Shown in pieces: positions 23,263 through 35,141 of a stretch of 64,000 bases of DNA (within the stretch, counting starts at the first letter, position 1; every line of letters starts with the position of its first letter). The DNA comes from Phallus indusiatus (taxonomy: Eukaryota; Basidiomycota; Agaricomycetes; Phallales; Phallaceae), in assembly GCA_027605045.1 (NCBI GenBank), contig JAQFWX010000025.1:310001-374000 (forward strand), in the 5' to 3' direction. The notes beneath the pieces are model-generated. The model was not told where the DNA came from and ran no database searches. It saw only the letters and a list, made by a program, of their open reading frames with translations. Made by a program: the position numbers and the translations under genes.

Positions 23263-23779
23263 ATTTCTCTGCGTATATAATAGAGATAATCGATGGAGAT
23301 GGAGATATAGAACGGTAGATGGGAGTTGAGCGTCGAATTGACAGATGTCAGTGGATTTTCAGGCCTTTTTATCGTAACGCCGGAGATTGCCGCATCAGCA
23401 ATTCATCAGGGTCACGCCATTGCGGCGCTTGCTGACAAACTGATGACTGTTCGATGTCTCAGCAGAGCTGACATAATCATCAACAACGAGCACCAGCATC
23501 ATCGCCTTCCGATGCACACAGCAACAATACATTCCAAATCGCCATTAGTTGTCCCGTTCTCTCGTTATCAAGGATCTCCGACCGACACGCTGCAATTGCG
23601 TGTGACACACCCATCAGCTAATTTTGAACTGACAACGAACAAGCGACTGAAGTAATTAGGAAATGATGCGAGTTGGGTGTGTGTGTGTGTGACAGATCCC
23701 GTCCGTTCTGTCACGCCTTTGGGTGTTTCGCCCTTCATTTCCTCCTCCCCATTCTCTCACATATCCTCCTCCCCGTCAG
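23263..23779. promoter_or_regulatory. divergent promoter of thioredoxin and disordered-protein genes
   Basis: This 517 bp region separates the two outward-facing start codons. It contains a (GT)n microsatellite at about 23677-23691 and a pyrimidine-rich run at 23740-23775, just before the plus-strand start. A 109-codon frame within it has no supporting features. Confidence 0.6.
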
Positions 23780-26700
23780 ATGCCATTGCTGAACTTGTTT
23801 CTTAAAAAAAGCAAGTCTCCGCTCAAGGCATCCACGACCAATCTCTCTTCCTCCAATGTCTCCTCTGGTGACAATGAATGGGTTGCTGTTAACACAGTGA
23901 CCGCAGAAGCATCTCCGGGTAACCAGCAGCGACCACAGCGACAGCAGCAGCCATCATCTTCGTTTAATGGCCCCACTCGGGTCTCAAATGACGATTCTAT
24001 CTACGACCCACCCATACGCCATTCTTCTCTTTTCCCCTTGCAAGGTGAAAAGTTTGGCGTATATCGCTCAACCCAATCTCTTCCGGGTCATAGCGATCCT
24101 GATACCAGACCTGCATCTCATAGGCTTTCCTCGTCTCCCCCACGTCCTCCGGTACCTTCGAAAAAGTCATTTTTCAATTGGGTTTCGTCCAGAGAACGCT
24201 CTCATACAACATCATCCGTCAAATCTACCCCGGACTCGGGTGATCAATCATTCAACCTAAAGTCGTTCCGACACGTACGTCCTGAATCTCCCAGTTTCAA
24301 TTACGCAAATTCCCCTATGTCTGCTACCGTTCTGCCTCGTTCACCCTCCCCCATAACGCCTACCCTTGTACCAGTCCCCACTAGTACCCTTCCACCGCCT
24401 CCTGTATCCTTCCAAGTCACGTCCAGAAAACCACGTCCATCGCCCGTGTCACCGTCATCATCAGATATTTCCCCTCAACCTTCATCTTCTCAAAATTCTC
24501 CGCAACCAAGAATTGTAGCTGGTGCCTTCCGACAGGCAGCAAGGCGTTCCACAACTTCGTTAGCATTGGGAGATCCAGTTGTGTCGCCAGGTACAGGGCT
24601 AGAAGATGCAGGAACGGGTCCGGGTTTGGGAGCCTTATTCTTTGAGAACGACATTGCCAATACAACCTCTATCTTGTCTTCATCTCCTCCAAAATTATCC
24701 CTTCTGTCTTTCTCAAATTCAACGACAGATGTTTCTACTATTTTCAACAATACTCTCTTTCCCGTCCACCTAGATCTCAACCACCTCCCAACCTCTCCAA
24801 TCATCCATCCTCCTCTAACACGTATACCCAATTGAATCATTCATCTGCATCTATACCAACACCAGCATCAGTAATAAATTTAAATTCTCCAGTATTACCC
24901 TCGTCACCGACCTCAGGGCCAACATCAGTGGCTGCCCCAACAAAACCTATTCCTTCATCTTCAAAGTCTTTCCCTGTACGATCACCTAAACAAAGCTATG
25001 TTAAGAGCTCATCTTCCGAGGATTCCGACAGTGAGGAAGAGGAATCAGCCAGCGACGACAGTGACTCTGGTGTGCCGGGAGTTTCGCGCAAGCGAACCGT
25101 CCGCCCTCGCAATATCACAGCTAGCGTTGCGACTACTACTTCCAGCACTACGAACAGCGCTCTCGGAAGACCTCGCGCTGCAACAGCGGCGTCCACATCT
25201 TCAAGACCTGGCACAATTGTCTTAGAGACGTCGAGCCCAAAGGCAGACATGTCATCCACTGCTCCCTCCGCGTCTCATGCAAGGCATTCCTCTTTGACTG
25301 ATAACACCACTCCCTTGTCAGAACGCTTTCCAGTTTCATCGCCGACTGATGGGCCGATTGTTCCTCGTCCTCCTTCTACGTTTGATGCTCATCCTAACGG
25401 CAGTGCCAGACCCCGGGCCAGCGCCAGTGTCGGTGCGATTCATCCTTCTGCGAAAGAAGCACGCGCGAGTGTTGTATTGGCTAATTCACGTCTTTCAACT
25501 GGTAAGCTCGTTTTTCATACAACTCTATATGACAGACGTATTTCCTAAACAAAACAATAACGAAGCTACGAATCTATCAACCCCGAAGGCAATGGCTAAA
25601 CCGCTATCACGGAGCGCTGGTAGTGACACATCCGAGTCTTCAGAATCAGGTTCAGAGAAGGATTCCGATGAAGACGCGCCTTTGTCAAAATTGGTCCCAC
25701 CTAAAAGACCAGGCACATCAATGTCAACGTACTCAACGAATTCAAATTCTTCGTTGCGAACGAAGCCGCTTGTTGATTTGTCATCTCCCAGCACATTTAG
25801 TGGTCGTCCGGTAGGCGCGCCAGCTCCAATTTCAAGGGAAGAAGAAGAACTACCAAAGCCCAGGATCCTTGTTGATACTGCGGGACGGTCTAGTCCGAAT
25901 TTGAAGAATTCGAGTCCTGTTATAAAAGCGGCACCACTTCCGCAACAACAGCAGCGGTTGGCCAAGGTTCCGCTTTCCTCAGCATCTTCAATGTCTTCAC
26001 CTTCGAGCTCGGGTGCATCAATAGCGGCGTCGTCGCGAGGTGTTGGTGGTGCGTCAAGTGATACTAGTACCTCACCGGTCGATCGGTATCCGAAATATCG
26101 TTCTTTTGCTAATGGTGCTGCAAATCTTACAGGCGACAATAACGGATTCACAAGACCTAGTATTGGTACTTCGTCACCGAAGTCGTCTCCTAATTCACCG
26201 GCCGTTACTCTTTCACCTACCACCATACCACCGACGCGTCCCTTCCTGCGTCGGGAAAGTCCAGCCACCAGTTCAACAGGTGATTCGAGCAGCGGGAAAG
26301 TCCCTCTTACGCCGAAAGATGATAATGATACCCGTCGGGGAAGTCAAAAACCGTCGTCCGTTCTTACGTCAAGCAAGGATCGCCATCAACGACCAACCCA
26401 CGGACGTAAATCTAGTGTTACATTTGAAGATGACGTTCCGTTGGCGGATAAAGGAGTCAAATCTAGTGGGAATAGTCATTCAAAGCTTAAGGAAGGCGAT
26501 CTAGATGCTGAGGAAGCTAAACGGCGCGAGCGAAGGCGGGGTGAAGCTCGAGCTGCTATTGAGGTTTGTTCATGTCTTTCTTTCGGTTTGATATTGTAGT
26601 AAAATTTGTTCCTTGTATGTGTTTTTCTTTAGCTTGGGAAGGTTGTCAATGGACCTCCACCTGTCGACGATGAAGAAGCAATTGGACTCGGTACAGGCGT

Positions 26701-27475
26701 ACAAGCCATGTGGCCTCAATATGGGATGCAAATGCCCATGCAACCCATGCAAACACCGATGCCGATGCCTATGCCACCGATGCTCGCAGCAGGAGGTGGT
26801 GGCATGGGAATGGGAATGCAGCCACAGCTACCAATGGCCTTCCCAAGCCCGGTGCCTAATAATGATCCGACTTTCCTAGCAGCACATCAACAAGCGATGT
26901 TATTTGCGAAACAGGCATACCAATATGCAGTTGCGCAACAAGCGATGGCCGCCGCAAACGATGAGTGGGAGCGAAGTAGCACGATGACGGGTTTTATGCC
27001 AACAAATGGGTATATGAATATGGGTATGAGAGGAAGTGTGATGTTCCCCCCTGCACCTGTATCGATGTATGCTGGAAGTACGGGAGGTGGTGGTAGTCTT
27101 ATCAATGGATTTGGTGGACTTGGGGGCGGGACCGGAGCATGGGGTGATACGAGAAGTGTGTATGGTGGATCTTTTGGACCTACTGCGCCTATGGGAATGC
27201 GGCTTTCGACTTACTCATCGACGGACCTGTCCGCTTTCAACCCTGCTGCGAGTGCTGGTCCTTCCGTTGGTAATTATAGTGTTGGCGGTGGTCCTGCACA
27301 AGGGAGACTGGCTCAACAACGACCTGGAGTACGGCAGCGTACAAGAACTGCGCCATCATCACCTGTTCCTCCCTCACATGCCGGTGCGCCACCTTTGCCT
27401 TCGCCATCCAAGTCTGCTGTTCGACCTCGCGCTCCTGCTCCTCCATCAAGCTTTCGGGGAGTGCCGAATCAGTAA
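23780..27475 (+). CDS. large intrinsically disordered serine/proline-rich protein
   Basis: The model 23780-24821, 24893-25501, 25566-26563 and 26633-27475 keeps phase and gives 1163 residues. Most of it is Ser/Pro/Thr-rich without a fold, including acidic-serine clusters (SSSEDSDSEEEESASDDSDS; SGSEKDSDEDAPLSKL). Near the C-terminus a charged helix, AEEAKRRERRRGEARAAIEL, leads into GKVVNGPPPVDDEEAIGLGTG. A Met/Gln/Pro-rich region with repeated MPMP-like units and a Gly-rich end follow. The helix plus GPPPVDDEE block looks like the conserved core. The first junction is uncertain: the frame changes between 24700 and 24893. The best donor is GTATAC at 24822, with acceptors at 24865, 24871 or 24892, all in the same phase. 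I recognise no family and propose no function. Confidence 0.7.
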
Positions 27476-28736
27476 TGTACTAGTATTACCCAGGCCTTTT
27501 ACTTTATACGGTGAATAATACTCTTAAAATTAACGAAGAGGATTTTTTCCCTTAGTTCTCCACTCTTTTTATTGTTGACGGCTAACTTGCATGACTTTTT
27601 GTCTCTCTTCTTCCTCCCCCCCCTTTTGATTATGTTACGCCTCTTTTATTCCTTCAATGCCCTTTCTTTAATTCTTGATCCCAGATATCGGACTGAACTA
27701 AGCTGAATCCGAACATTTCTATCATTTCATTTATCAACCATAGCAGAACTTTGATCTCTTCACTCCTTATTCCTTATTCCACATACGTATGTCTCTCGGG
27801 ACAGGCCTTCCTTATCATATTCCTTCATTCCTGCCCTAACTATGACATTCATTTTTCTTTGTCTTCTTTTAACGGTTAAGCTCCGCACGTCTTTCAATTG
27901 AACGTCTTAATTTTGCTTTTCTCCCGCCTGATTCTGAACACTGATAGGGCGGAAGCTGTCCCCATATCTCATGAGAACCCGTCGTTCGCGTCTTCTTTCC
28001 AGACTCTCCTATTCGTATTTCCGCCTACTTATCAAACGTAGCAGATGATTAACTATTCTCCCCCTATCTTCCCTTGCAACCTTATCCATTCTTCGTTTAT
28101 TGGCGCGTTTCTGTTTTGAGTTACTCGACCTCTTCCACCCCCTATTCTCTTTTCTTTTGTTTCTGCTTTGGTAAATTAGGCTCGGAATGATATGATATCA
28201 TCTCAGACCCATGCGAATTCCCCATTGTCCCTGTGTATATTGACTCCTGTCCGTATTTGACTTCAGCCACAAATGCAATGTCCCTGGCGATTCTCCATAC
28301 TTTCCCCCCGTCTATCACCATACTTCCCAATTTGCACTCTTATCATCTTTTCTTGGCTCTTGCAATATCGATACCTGTTCCATAGCTTGTCATTTTTTCT
28401 TTGTACTACTATACTTTTCGGGCATTTACTTCAATTCAATTTATCGACTCCCAAACTCTAAAATCTTAATGTTAACTTCTAGCTTTGAGCCAAAACATAT
28501 GTTGTTTCTATAGATTCCAGTGTGTCGGTTACTCAAATAACTCAGTTCAATTAAGGTGATCATGCTATTTGCTCGAACGCGATAAGATAATTGTTAAGAT
28601 GCTGTTGCAAGTAAGCATGTGCGTATTTTCAAGGACCATAGGGACCTTCACTACTTCAACTAAGTAGTGGTATATACAAATCGATTGTCTAAATTCGTAA
28701 TATGGTTGCTTTCCTGTTTAGGATGACAGTTACATA
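27476..28736. other. 1.3 kb T-rich region between convergent genes
   Basis: The region is pyrimidine-rich on the plus strand and has no coding pattern. It should hold the 3' untranslated regions of the disordered-protein and GH47 genes. Confidence 0.5.
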
Positions 28737-31386
28737 TCACGAGAAGCCTGTCCGCATATGAGGTTTAAATATGGGAAGCGGGTGAGCCTGTAAAACAAGG
28801 TGAGAAAAATAAAGTTGTGCGTTTATCCTATAATTATTCACCTCAGTATTAAAAACGTTTTCTGAGAGAGTTGTTTGAGATGATTGGAAATGAGAATCGG
28901 ATAAGCACTCACTGGTTAAAGGCAAAACAGAACTGTCCGAGAATAGAAGATATAAATACTTGAGAGTTTCACTCTGCCATGAACGTAGTGTAAGGGAAAT
29001 GACACGGAATCTAAGTCAAAACTCACCATTAAGAAAGTCTCCATTTTGTCTTCGTAGGTGACCGGGACAGCGTCAACGTTCAAAATCGAAGCGTAGCCAC
29101 CTTCGGGGATCTTGCAATGTTTTTCGATCGATTCAAATATTTTCCAGCCAAAGTCTCGATAGTAGCTGTTGCCGGTCAATCGATACGCTATGAATAATGA
29201 TTCGACAGTTTCAGGTCTGTAAAGGGATGATTAAAAGTTGCAACGTCAGTGGAAGTTTCATACCGAAGGATGTATCGAGCGTCATATGATACACTGCCGT
29301 CTCTAAAAATACCATTTAGATGTTGTAATGATAAACGTTTCGACATATTTTTACCTAGTCCCTTTGATGTACCAATCTCCGTGAACCGCCGACGTGGCAG
29401 GAATGGCATCATCTCGTTCTCTGAAGTGAGCAATTTCGGGTGACAAACCGCTAGACGAATTTCAGCTCGCAAGTTCTACAGGAGAACATTGCGCTGAACT
29501 TACGTCTTCGTTTCATGAGTCGTTAGACACGTCTTGATTAAATCAATACCCGTTCTCCAATCTCTTGCTTGACTTCTGCTGAAATCTTGGAACTGAGGCG
29601 GAACAGTCAACTGGCCACCCTCTGTGGCGCCGAGCATGAACGAACCACCTATGAAGCAGACCAGATGATCTTGCTTTGGAATTTGACGCCAATTACTGTT
29701 TATAACGCATCATGTTTTTAAGCAATTCGATCGCGTAAGTGAACGGTAAAATGGCTTACAGATCTCCTGAATGTTTCCGCTCCGGAATAAGTTCGCTCGT
29801 ATAAAGCAACTTTTGCCTTGGAGAGCGCTTTAACAAGTACTTGTGAATGGCGTCCATGGCATCATCATACATCTTAGTCATATAAGTTTGAAACTTCAAG
29901 CTTTAGAAGAGAAATGAATACGCCAACCTCGCGATACACTGGCTCTTCACGGCTCTATAGACAGGTATAGGCCTTAGAAACACGGTTATTGATATAGTCA
30001 GTACGCACTGTTTGGAGATATTGTTTAAGAAGGTACTCGTAATACGAATCTCCACGAGAGCCAAGGCGAATGTCTGATGAAACGAATTGACCAGTCTCTT
30101 GCCTGTTAACCGAAACGTTTGTCAAAATATTCACGCGAGTAATAAGAAAAAACTAACGAGATAAAAATGGGGGCTAAGCCATATGCAACGCGAGCATTTT
30201 TCATCACTTTCATAACCTATCAATATATCGATGAGCGCATTGAGAAAATGGTTTTTAAAACAAATATACAACCTTTTCTGCCGCTTCCCAGAATATCTCC
30301 TCGTCGGTCAAATAACTTAAATAACGGAATTCGAGCTGAAGGGTTCCGGCTTCTGCCGTACTGCTTAGACCAGGATGACCTTTGTCAGACACACCTTCGC
30401 GACGTCCGAGGTTAATGAGAGGAGTGGGTAAACCAGATGGTGTATCGAATACGGGTAAGAGGCGATGACCTAGCTCAGTAGCTCGCTTGAGGTAAATGGG
30501 TTGCTCGGTAAGGTAGTATGCGGAAAGAAGACCACCAAGAACACGAATAGTCGTCTAACTTTTCGTGTTGACTGGATGAACGTAACAACAAAGGCTTAGC
30601 GACTACGGACCTCAAAGGTATTAAAGTTGCCATCGCGGTCAAAACTCAAGTTGTTTGTCACCCATTCGCGCGCTCGCTTTTCTTCATCGTCGAGCCCCAT
30701 GATGACCATAGTGTCAATTGCGTCGACGATAGTATATCCAATACCTCCAGCCGCTGTTAGGTTCGAACCTGAACGACTGATCGGGTGGTACTCGTCATCC
30801 CCAAACGCGTCTCTCGCTGCAACTCAGGTCAGGAGCGAGATAAGACAAATTTGTTATAGGCCAACTTACCGTAAGCAGACCAAGCATGCTGAGATTAATG
30901 CTCATGATGTTGATAATATCGCGCAAATGAATATATACTGACTTTAAAAGCGGCAACGATGGCTTCCTGCTTGTCTGGCTCAGCTAATATTTCCGCAGGA
31001 GACAACTCTCCATCATTTGTGAATTTAATTCCGAGCCAAGGTTGTATGAAATCATGTAATTGCTCCCAGTTCTGACACGTCGCTATTCAGGGATAATTTG
31101 TTCTGATAAGAGAATAGTACTCACTCGATAGAGAAGAAGTAGCAAATATCCAATAATTATTCCCCATGTGAGTAATGAATAATTCAACTTTCGTCCAGTA
31201 AGTGGAGTCTGCAAAAAAAAAGGGGTTAAACACAAATATGATAGTGTCAAAAAGATTAGGATTACGAGCCTTGACTGGAGTAGTTGATCGTCTTGAGGCC
31301 TTATTATTATCTTCTGCCACCACTTGCCCGCCTTCTGGTTTTCGCCGTCTCTCCCTTAGATTTTGAGTAGACATTTGCGTAGACAT
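28737..31386 (-). CDS. class I alpha-1,2-mannosidase (glycoside hydrolase family 47)
   Basis: This enzyme trims alpha-1,2-mannose from N-glycans in the ER or early Golgi. Seventeen exons: 31386-31276, 31208-31125, 31071-30943, 30888-30870, 30816-30611, 30554-30273, 30216-30158, 30102-30009, 29954-29928, 29872-29760, 29695-29504, 29450-29355, 29302-29264, 29216-29027, 28973-28913, 28861-28842 and 28787-28737. They total 1773 nt and 590 residues in unbroken phase. A type II signal anchor lies near residues 47-64. GH47 blocks in order are HAWSAY, GDDEYHPIS, GGIGYTIVDAIDTM, FNTFETTIRVLGG, EFRYLS, LGSRGDSYYEYLLKQYL, TSELIPER, HLVCFIGGSFMLGAT, THETKTGLSPEI, YDARYILRPETVESLF and KHCKIPEGGYASILNV. 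The Glu of FNTFE|TTIR, the likely acid residue, sits at an exon edge. The first donor (GTCAAG) is weak. It diverges from xanthine dioxygenase 93 bp away. Confidence 0.93.
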
Positions 31387-31420
31387 AACATGAATTCAGG
31401 TTGGTATACGTAGCACAAAG

Positions 31421-31440
31421 GTCACTCGACCTGGAGTGAC
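31421..31440. promoter_or_regulatory. inverted repeat GTCACTC-N6-GAGTGAC, possible dimer-binding site
   Basis: Two perfect 7 bp arms (31421-31427 and 31434-31440) flank a 6 bp spacer near the middle of the shared promoter. The geometry fits a dimeric transcription factor. The factor is not known. Confidence 0.55.
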
Positions 31441-31454
31441 ATAATTCAATCCAG

Positions 31455-31462
31455 TGACGTGA
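31455..31462. promoter_or_regulatory. CRE-like element TGACGTGA
   Basis: This octamer is one base from the palindromic CRE TGACGTCA bound by bZIP factors of the ATF/CREB type. It lies 18 bp upstream of the xanthine dioxygenase ATG. Function is inferred from the motif alone. Confidence 0.4.
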
Positions 31463-31479
31463 CCAGAAATCCTTGAACT

Positions 31480-33186
31480 ATGGCTATCCAGCTCGAACCG
31501 TTTCCCCTGCCCGCCACCGCCGACTTTGATAAACTGAAAGATTTTGGGAGAATCGTGAAAGGCGTAGATCCTGCTAATTTAACTGAGGAACAATTTAAAG
31601 AAATTGAGAAGTTATTGTATCAGGTTCAGCGGGCCCAATGCCTCCCAAGTTTCAATCATTCTTCCTCCACAATATTGATTCTGTTTTGCAGTATGATGCA
31701 TTGTTATTTAGGGATGTAAACCTTTCTCCCGAAGCCCAATATGCTTTAACAAAGGTCCTTTCCGTCTCAAAAATCATTGAATGGTTTGATTGAAGTGACT
31801 TCACTGACAGGCATTTGACCCTTTGTGTGAGAGCTACGGACACGGAAATAACAAAACGGGGAATGACAACAGATCTATCCTCCATCCTGATCTTAAAACG
31901 ATTCCTCGAGTACCTCAAGTCCAACTTATAGGAAATGGCACTGTATATGATCATGAAGGTTTGGCGGAGGTGGGCGTTGTCCTAAAATTCTATCCTAGTT
32001 TCTTTTCCAAAGAATGCTTTCACTCTAGGCCAAGCTGAAGCACCCTCATCATAAGACTTTTCATAGTACTGTTGTATCCCCGGAAGATGAAGCTAATGGG
32101 GTTACACGGTTTTATCGCTGGTACCAAACAAATGTCTGATCAAGAAGAAATAAATGATAACATTTTCGGATAGGCACATCGATGCTGCATTATATGACCT
32201 CTCACCGTATGTGTCATCGTTTCTCTGTCATCGAACGGCAACTTCTCATACTTGCGTAGACCAAAGGTGACAACACTATATGCCATAAGTATTCCTCAAG
32301 CTCCAAAGCAAGTTGTAAGGTATGATGATGGGACCGGCGATGAGCTCCCTGTACCTTTGGGAACTACCGCATGTATGTATATGTTTTTCAAACTTTGCGA
32401 GTTCTAATTTTACTGTAGTCACTACTGGTCGTAATACGTTCGACATATTACCTCCGAGGCTGAAGTCCTTGGCTGTCCGTTCCCGTGTCCGATATCATCC
32501 CCACCCATACGTATGGATGTCCCCAGCAAAGGCTTTGCCTACGGGACTCGGGATCGTATCAGAGGGTCGTGAGTTACCAGATGATAAACTTCCGTCTTGG
32601 GATGAAAGTAAGGTTAAGATCCTCCCGATGGTTTGTGATCCCCTGTCCGATTCAATAATCATTTTTAATTAATTTAATGAAAAAAGGTCTGGAAAAATCC
32701 CGTTACAAAGCGATTACACCTTCAAGTTCATCCCTGTGCTGCCGCCGAGATCATAGTAGATCCATTACCATCTGGCAAAGCTCGGGAAGACGCACTTTAT
32801 CCCGACGGCGGTCATTTGAAGGACTTAAGTGAAGTCCGCAGCTTGCTATACGAGATTCAGCGTCCAGGAATTGCACCTACTGTGAGTACTTTTGTTTAAT
32901 TTTTAATTTCTTAAGTTTAGCTGTGAAATCGGTGTTTTCTTCACAGCTGATATACCCCCACGATTGGTAAGAGAACAATGCAACCTGTAAGAACAGACCA
33001 TTGAAGAGAAATCTTGAATCTAGGCACAAGAATGATCTAGTTTTATTCCACAATCGCGGCATCCTTCACACCGTTGTTGGCGCATTTAAGGACTCCGATG
33101 GAGTACGGGCTTTGCACCAATGTAATCTGGCTGCCTCGGACGACCCCCAAGGACCGAGTGAAGAAGACCGAAACCTGTATTCCTGA
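31480..33186 (+). CDS. xanA: alpha-ketoglutarate-dependent xanthine dioxygenase (XanA type, TauD family)
   Basis: This enzyme hydroxylates xanthine to uric acid using Fe(II), oxygen and 2-oxoglutarate. It is a fungal alternative to xanthine dehydrogenase for using purines as nitrogen source. Exons 31480-31623, 31692-31754, 31811-31969, 32029-32120, 32174-32206, 32260-32372, 32419-32630, 32687-32881, 32947-32966 and 33024-33186 give 397 residues. Iron ligands are visible: the HxD pair in RWHIDAALYDL (His154, Asp156) and a distal His in FHNRGILHTVVGA (most likely His359). The segment RWHIDAALYDLSPPKVTTLY fits the XanA branch better than taurine dioxygenases. The fifth exon is 33 nt and the ninth only 20 nt. 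No signal peptide is present, so it is cytosolic. Family assignment is strong; xanthine specificity rests on similarity recalled by eye. Confidence 0.88.
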
Positions 33187-33476
33187 ATTTTTTGATGTTG
33201 TATCTTTTTAACGGACTTGGTGTAGAATTACACATTGCTATCAAATTTATTTGTCTTGATGAATGGGCGATTAGCCTTTTTCGCATCATTTCTATTACTA
33301 ACCCGGCTATGATGGACCCTAATTCAATTATTGAAGCCGTGCGTGCATACGTGTTTGTATCTGAGTCATATGAAGTATCTCGGCGAACATTGTCCTTTGC
33401 AAGTAGTAAGCTGAGAGGAAGCCAGTCCGATAAACGTGCTGAGCTCTAGTACGCATTTTTTCATTTGTCAACGACC

Positions 33477-34729
33477 ATGAGCACATGCCATCTACTCACT
33501 GAGCCCCATCCGGAAACTGTCATTCAGCCTAGAGAATACACGCAAGCACAGTTGGAGGATATCAATTCACTGCGAGAAGTAAGTTGTGCTTCTTTGATTT
33601 CCAACAAAGTTCACTCGTCGAGCTTCCTCAATAGTACGCACGAACATTGCAACTGCCTGCAGAGGATCCATACGCGCCATGGGAGCAGAGATGGCTTGAC
33701 TGGCCAGATTGTTGCGGCCGATACATGCGAGCAGGCAAATGGAAAATGGATGATGCAAAACGGAGGATAAAGGCAACAATGGAATGGCGTCGTGAAGTAA
33801 GACCAGATTTGATAAAACCGGAGGATGTTCGAATTGAAAGCGAGACCGGGAAAATGTATGTCTCTGTTAATATTGTGTTGTATCAACCTCGTGAATGCTT
33901 TGATGCAGGATTATCACTGGTTTCGATTTCAACGGGCGGCCCATTATCTACATGAGACCTGGTCGGGAGAATACACCGACATCTCAGAGACAGTTGGATC
34001 ACTTGATATACCTCTTGTACGTTTTCTCTCCAGCTTCATATTATCATACCGATTGATTATACTTATCGACAATGTACATAGAGAACGTGCAATTGAAATG
34101 ATGCCCCAAGGACAGGATTCCTTACTCATTTTGGTTGATTATGCTAGTTGCACTTTACGGACTAATCCTTCTATCGGCACCGCTCGCAAAGTACTGTTCT
34201 CTCAAGTTGTTTTCCTAGGACATTGCCATCTCACCACGCTCATCTGTTCCAGGTTTTAAATATATTGCAACAACACTATGTTGAACGTCTAGGGCGCGCG
34301 ATTGTTGTCAATTTACCTATGCTGCTTAACTTTTTTTATAAGGGCATTTCACCCTTTCTGGACCCGGTTACCAAAGAGAAGGTCGGGAGTGTGTTTTTAT
34401 TCTGAATGTTTGCTGAGACAGATTCTTTATAGATGCGTTTTAATCCAGATCTCTCGGAATTGATACCCGCTGATCACCTAGATGCCCAATTTGGAGGAAA
34501 ATATGAATATGAGTTTGAGCCTGAAACTTATTGGAAGGAACTGAACGAGTATGCTTTTTCCTTTTTTCTCTTTTCATAAATGTTTGAGCAATGTTTTTCA
34601 TCACCCCACAGAAAATGTGGTGTGAAGGAAGATGGGACGAGAATTGACTTCCCTGTGGAGAAAGTCAAAGCGGTGACCGACACTTCCTCGGACGAAACTT
34701 CCATTGAAATCACGGAGGCCAATACATAA
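33477..34729 (+). CDS. CRAL-TRIO (Sec14-like) lipid-transfer protein, Pdr16-type
   Basis: Sec14-like proteins carry phosphatidylinositol and other lipids between membranes. Exons 33477-33578, 33635-33855, 33909-34016, 34082-34190, 34253-34381, 34433-34548 and 34612-34729 give 300 residues. The CRAL-TRIO N-terminal helices include RYMRAGKWKMDDAKRRIKAT and WRREVRPD. The lipid-binding fold shows GFDFNGRPIIYMRPGRENT, then LLILVDYAS, then YVERLGRAIVVNLPMLLNFF, PFLDPVTKEKMRF and the closing LIPADHLDAQFGG. The phrase YMRPGREN followed by an SQRQL segment resembles the Pdr16/Pdr17 subgroup, which affects sterol and phosphatidylserine balance and azole tolerance in yeast. The acidic tail is not conserved. 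The start is the ATG at 33477. The gene is tandem with xanthine dioxygenase, 290 bp downstream. Confidence 0.9.
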
Positions 34730-35141
34730 ATTCATGATAAGGAAGTGTTAATTTCCGCTTGTCCCTTATTATTTATAATCTTTGCAAAGCATCCTCGTCC
34801 ATTTCTTTTTGTCTCTGTCTGTATCTTTATCCTTATATAGTATATGGTGTTGCATGCTTTTTTTGTAACATTCTTCAGAAGCCAGTACATAACTTACTTG
34901 GAAACAAGCTGATGTCGGTAATAGCCGAATTGTTCGCCGAGTTGCCGGGAGTAGTATGACCTTAGTCGCCAGCTAAAACAATACGTTTGTTCGTCACTGG
35001 CAGAGAATCTCAGACATTCCGCCAGAGCTGCCTGTGGTTGCTTCTTACCATTCGCTCGCTGACACTCTCATGCTTATATCCCTCTCGGTGCATCCGTAAT
35101 TTATTGTTTCGTAGCAGATTGGGACCATAGTTCATTCCATA
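34730..35141. other. intergenic, no gene seen
   Basis: A 412 bp gap between two plus-strand genes. It should contain the 3' end of the lipid-transfer gene and the promoter of the next gene. Nothing else is recognised. Confidence 0.5.

Larger units (their letters stand above)
31387..31479. promoter_or_regulatory. 93 bp bidirectional promoter
   Basis: Only 93 bp separate the start codons of the GH47 mannosidase (minus) and xanthine dioxygenase (plus), so both transcription starts must lie within it or inside the coding regions. It contains a perfect dyad at 31421-31440 and a CRE-like octamer at 31455-31462. Confidence 0.75.

Noticed and set aside
23326..23655. 109-codon plus-strand frame between thioredoxin and the disordered protein
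   Set aside because: No domain, no splice context, and it occupies the divergent promoter of two well-supported genes.
25525..26268. 247-codon minus-strand frame inside the disordered-protein gene
   Set aside because: It mirrors the Ser/Pro-rich coding strand; such antisense frames are expected from biased codon use.
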